NCBI GenBank assembly: GCA_046328505.1
Contig: JAXLWL010000003.1
Location: 868,001-932,000 of the forward strand
Length of the DNA: 64,000 nt
Source: JBDHWG01 sp046328505
GTDB taxonomy: Bacteria; Chloroflexota; Anaerolineae; Epilineales; JAHCIE01
Direction: 5' to 3'
Position 1 is the stretch's first letter. Each line of letters starts with the position of its first letter. Of this stretch, positions 62,166 through 64,000 are shown one piece after another. The position numbers and the translations under genes are program-made. A model generated the notes under the pieces. It did not search any database and had not been told where the DNA came from. It was given only the letters and a program-made list of their open reading frames with translations.

Positions 62166-63719
62166 CTACTTCATCCGCTCTTGCAGGTGCTCGCCGACGC
62201 GAATCGCGTTGGCGATGGCCGTGAGAGCGGGGTTAACGGCGCCGATGCTGGGAAAGAAGCTCGTGTCTACCACGTAGAGGTTATCCAGCTCGTGCGCCTT
62301 GCAGGTGATGTCCAGCGCCGACGTGGCCGGGTCCGTCCCGAAGCGCACGGTGCCGGCCTGGTGCGCGCAGCCCGCCACCGGGATCCGGTTATCCAGGTAG
62401 AAGTTGCGCTTCATGAGGTGGTGCTCGCGCATGCCGATGTAGTTCAGCAGCCGCTTGAGCTTGTCGTACAGCCGCACGGCTTCCTGGTTGTTCGTCGCCT
62501 CGTAGCTCAGGTGAATGTTGCCATCGCGCCCAACCGTCACCCGGTTCTCCGGCAGCGGCAAATCCTCCGTCGTCAGCCAGAAGTCCACGGCATGCTTGGA
62601 GAGATCTTCCAGGCTCCAGGTCGGGGCCAGCATGGTTTCGCGCGGCTTCTCGCCGCGGTACATCGGCGGCAGCGACTTGCCCACCATCTGAATATTGCCC
62701 AACGGATACGGGTACTCGTCCGTCGCTAAGTAGAAGTCGTTCACGCCGAGCGTCTTCTGGAACGAGGTCGGATTCTCCTCGACCGAGATCGCCATGGCGG
62801 CCATGCTGTTGTGGAACATGTAGTTGCGCCCGACCTGGTCCGAGCCGTTAGCCAGGCCGTTGGGGTGCTTGTCATTGGCCGACATCAGCAGCAGCCGGGC
62901 GGTATTCGACGCGCCGCAGGAAACGGAGATGATGTCGCCCTGGTAGACCTCGCTCTGGCCGTTGCGCTCGACGAGGACGTCCGTGATGGTGCGGCCCGAG
63001 GCGTCGGTGTTGAGCCTGGTCACCTTCGCGTTCACCAGGAGCGTGACGTTCGGGTAATCCAGGGTAGGCCGCACCGTCATCGTCTCGGCGTCGGACTTGG
63101 CATGTACAAGGCACGGGTAGCCGTCGCACCACATACAGCGGATACACGTACTACGGTTGCGTTCCGCCTCGTCGAGCAGGACGCCGCACGGCGCGTGGAA
63201 CGGGTGATAGCCGGCCTTCGCCAGGTCGCCCATGAGCTGCTGGATGCGCGGCTCGTGGGAGACGGCCGGCCAGGGGTATTGCTTGCTCCAATGGCCCTCG
63301 GTGGGGTCCTCGCCGTGGTTGCCACGCACCTGGTATAGCCACTCGGCCTTGGTGTAGTACGGCTCCATGTCGTCGTAGGTCAGCGGCCACGCCGGGGAGA
63401 TGCCGTCTGCGTGCCGGATTTCGCCGAAGTCCTGCGGGCGCAGACGGTACAGGGCGGCGCCGTACATCTTCGTCGCGCCGCCGACGAAGTAATGCACCTG
63501 CGGCTGGAACGACTGGCCGTCCGCGTCGTACCACGTCTCCTCGGACACGTAGCGGTTGTCGACAAAGACGGCCTTGGGGTCCCAGTTCGCCATCTCACGG
63601 CGGAGGTAGTCGCCGCGCTCCAGCAAGAGGATTTTCTTACCCGTGGGAGCGAGGGTGTGGGCCAGTGTTCCGCCACCGGCGCCGGTGCCGATAATGATGA
63701 TGTCGTACTTCTCAGGCAT
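62166..63719 (-). CDS. GMC-family FAD oxidoreductase
   Basis: The 517-residue flavoprotein starts at ATG 63719 (GAGAGGAG ahead), giving MPEKYDIIIIGTGAGGGTLA with the FAD motif. SCGASNTARLLLMSAND is the second GMC signature. Near residue 200 is a cysteine pattern (CIRCMWCDGYPC) that also occurs in sugar- and alcohol-oxidising GMC dehydrogenases. The C-terminal VDTSFFPSIGAVNPALTAIA holds the active-site region, with a His in CAHQAGTVRFG. No Tat signal is seen, so it should be cytoplasmic. It begins inside the end of the upstream glgX-like gene, an eight-base overlap. Confidence 0.88.
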   Translation of the reverse strand: MPEKYDIIIIGTGAGGGTLAHTLAPTGKKILLLERGDYLRREMANWDPKAVFVDNRYVSEETWYDADGQSFQPQVHYFVGGATKMYGAALYRLRPQDFGEIRHADGISPAWPLTYDDMEPYYTKAEWLYQVRGNHGEDPTEGHWSKQYPWPAVSHEPRIQQLMGDLAKAGYHPFHAPCGVLLDEAERNRSTCIRCMWCDGYPCLVHAKSDAETMTVRPTLDYPNVTLLVNAKVTRLNTDASGRTITDVLVERNGQSEVYQGDIISVSCGASNTARLLLMSANDKHPNGLANGSDQVGRNYMFHNSMAAMAISVEENPTSFQKTLGVNDFYLATDEYPYPLGNIQMVGKSLPPMYRGEKPRETMLAPTWSLEDLSKHAVDFWLTTEDLPLPENRVTVGRDGNIHLSYEATNNQEAVRLYDKLKRLLNYIGMREHHLMKRNFYLDNRIPVAGCAHQAGTVRFGTDPATSALDITCKAHELDNLYVVDTSFFPSIGAVNPALTAIANAIRVGEHLQERMK

Positions 63720-64000
63720 TGACAGACTCCTCTCTGGCTGGTAGGCAGCTTGATGGAATGGGCCGGGCTTGTTCGCGTGCAACCAGGACCACGGCGGAAC
63801 GCGCCTGAACGGTGTAGGTCCCGCCGCTCTCGGCGAGCCCGGCCGGTGGGTCAGAAATATCGTCGGGCGGCGGCAGCGCCGTATCGAGCAGTCGTCGCCA
63901 CTCCAGGGGCGCCGCCACCTCGGGCAGCCCGAAGGTGAGCGGCTCCCAATACGCGTTCAGCATGACGTGGAGATGCTCGCCGTCCGCCGGTCCGGCAAGC
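63712..64000 (-). CDS. glgX: Glycogen debranching enzyme, C-terminal fragment cut by window end
   Basis: Only the last 95 or so residues lie in the window; the gene goes on past base 64000. GEHLHVMLNAYWEPLTF, WRRLLDTALPPPDD and YTVQARSAVVLVA match the C-terminal beta domain of GlgX/TreX-type isoamylases, which remove alpha-1,6 branches from glycogen. The stop overlaps the GMC gene start by eight bases, so it heads the minus-strand operon as seen here. Confidence 0.8.
   Translation of the reverse strand, partial: LAGPADGEHLHVMLNAYWEPLTFGLPEVAAPLEWRRLLDTALPPPDDISDPPAGLAESGGTYTVQARSAVVLVAREQARPIPSSCLPAREESVNA

Overview
The window is GC-rich bacterial chromosomal DNA with compact, mostly operonic genes. 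I saw no rRNA, tRNA or CRISPR array. An aerobic heterotroph of the Chloroflexota is my best guess, an inference from style rather than from a marker gene: type II NADH dehydrogenase, 2-oxoglutarate dehydrogenase E1/E2, complex II-like subunits, MutS2, a cohesin/dockerin protein, Uma2 proteins and many short palindromic dispersed repeats.

Region 1 (1-3.5 kb) holds the 3' part of a DNA-methylase-like gene with a degenerate catalytic motif and a secreted diheme cytochrome c. Region 2 (3.5-20.6 kb) is a glycerol/dihydroxyacetone supercluster: a consensus promoter and structured leader, glpF, dhaK, dhaL, glpK (broken by a one-base frameshift), then a four-gene operon that joins a GlpA-like flavoprotein to SdhB-, SdhC- and SdhD-like subunits. 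After three unrelated genes come the classical glpA-glpB-glpC operon and a DhaM-HPr-EI fusion. Glycerol would enter through GlpF and be phosphorylated by GlpK. Glycerol 3-phosphate would be oxidised to DHAP by GlpABC and possibly by the second, complex II-like enzyme. DHA would be phosphorylated by DhaKL using PEP through the fusion protein. The GlpA-SdhBCD operon is the most unusual system in the window.

Region 3 (20.6-41 kb) is general chromosome. On the plus strand lie Uma2, a GNAT acetyltransferase, a quinone oxidoreductase, a DnaJ-membrane protein and PcrA. On the minus strand lie RluD, two GT2 glycosyltransferases, RmlD, a histidine phosphatase, a membrane phosphatase-like protein, MutS2, Uma2, adenine deaminase, a cohesin/dockerin protein and a DinB protein. 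Region 4 (41-51.7 kb) has a large secreted repeat protein (also with a one-base frameshift), an ABC exporter, sucA-sucB with palindromic repeats translated inside their linkers, and a DUF169 protein.

Region 5 (51.7-54.3 kb) is a rearranged accessory patch. It has a HepT/MntA module between a complete DUF169 gene and a partial copy of it, followed by remnants of an IS5-like transposase, clcA, rarA and the downstream glucosidase. Region 6 (54.3-64 kb) is a sugar-use region: a sugar-porter MFS protein and a GH63-like glucosidase on the plus strand, facing a five-gene minus-strand operon of glgX (cut by the window end), a GMC oxidoreductase, an MFS transporter, an SDR dehydrogenase and a type II NADH dehydrogenase.
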